The notes beneath the pieces were generated by a model. The model ran no database searches, was not told the DNA's origin, and saw nothing but the letters and a program-made list of their open reading frames with translations. From contig JAFDIX010000260.1 of NCBI GenBank assembly GCA_019307805.1, positions 1-5,556 of the forward strand: 5,556 nucleotides of DNA. Reading direction: 5' to 3'. Origin of the DNA: Deltaproteobacteria bacterium (GTDB taxonomy: Bacteria > Desulfobacterota > DSM-4660 > Desulfatiglandales > HGW-15). A program made the translations under genes and the position numbers. Each line of letters starts with the position of its first letter. Position 1 is the stretch's first letter. Shown piece after piece: positions 5,541-5,556 of this stretch.

Positions 5541-5556
5541 AATATTGGTCAATATT
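5541..5556. promoter_or_regulatory. Palindrome upstream of the nitroreductase gene, operator candidate
   Basis: AATATTGGTCAATATT has perfect 7-base arms (AATATTG and CAATATT) around GT, 21 bases upstream of the nitroreductase start codon. It is the last sequence in the window, so any promoter and the full extent of the site are out of view. Its position fits a repressor site that would cover the transcript start or ribosome site. Its sequence differs from the CGAATGTTCG operators. Confidence 0.45.

Noticed and set aside
1..5556. CRISPR arrays, tRNA or rRNA genes, complete insertion sequences
   Set aside because: No regularly spaced repeats of the right length, no cloverleaf or rRNA-like sequence and no transposase reading frame with terminal repeats were seen.

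Overview
The window looks like part of a bacterial chromosome from an anaerobe that degrades aromatic compounds, most likely a Desulfobacterota-type or similar strict or facultative anaerobe. The reasons are a pair of ATPase subunits of class I (ATP-dependent) benzoyl-CoA reductase type, a dedicated 2[4Fe-4S] ferredoxin, an iron-sulfur flavoprotein that would feed electrons to it, ordinary Shine-Dalgarno sites and sigma70-like promoter hexamers. The taxon is an inference. All seven genes recognised lie on the minus strand, so transcription runs from high to low coordinates.

Right part (5552 to about 3813). A nitroreductase-family flavoprotein (4773-5519) comes first, with a short perfect-arm palindrome just upstream at the window edge. 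An AT-rich, gene-free stretch of about 300 bp follows. It holds a good minus-strand promoter (TTGACA, 16 bp, TAAAAT) overlapped by 11-bp-spaced repeats. This promoter probably drives a two-gene unit: a 63-residue DUF2080-like (AbrB-fold-like) protein (4285-4476) and a 145-residue GNAT acetyltransferase (3813-4250).

Middle (3812-3400). This is a control region of about 410 bp without a convincing gene. It has two copies of a TetR-family-like operator sharing the core CGAATGTTCG, 49 bp apart, placed among -35-like hexamers upstream of the reductase operon.

Left part (3399-1). This is an electron-activation operon in the order BcrD/BadG-like ATPase subunit (2626-3399), BcrA/BadF-like ATPase subunit (1631-2518), 2[4Fe-4S] ferredoxin (1307-1597), and a large NuoG-N-terminus/GltD-like oxidoreductase resembling KorC/BzdV (1177 down to beyond base 1). 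The inferred electron path is NAD(P)H to the flavoprotein, then the ferredoxin, then the [4Fe-4S] cluster bridging the two ATPases, and finally a dearomatising catalytic pair (BcrBC/BzdNO type). That catalytic pair is not in the window, and the operators sit directly upstream of the ATPase genes where it would be expected.

Two points deserve attention. First, the oxidoreductase gene is broken at about base 530 by a frameshift. The shift coincides with loss of roughly 20-30 residues and of the first cysteine of its second [4Fe-4S] motif. Second, each of the three gene junctions in the operon carries an inverted repeat that could fold in the transcript.
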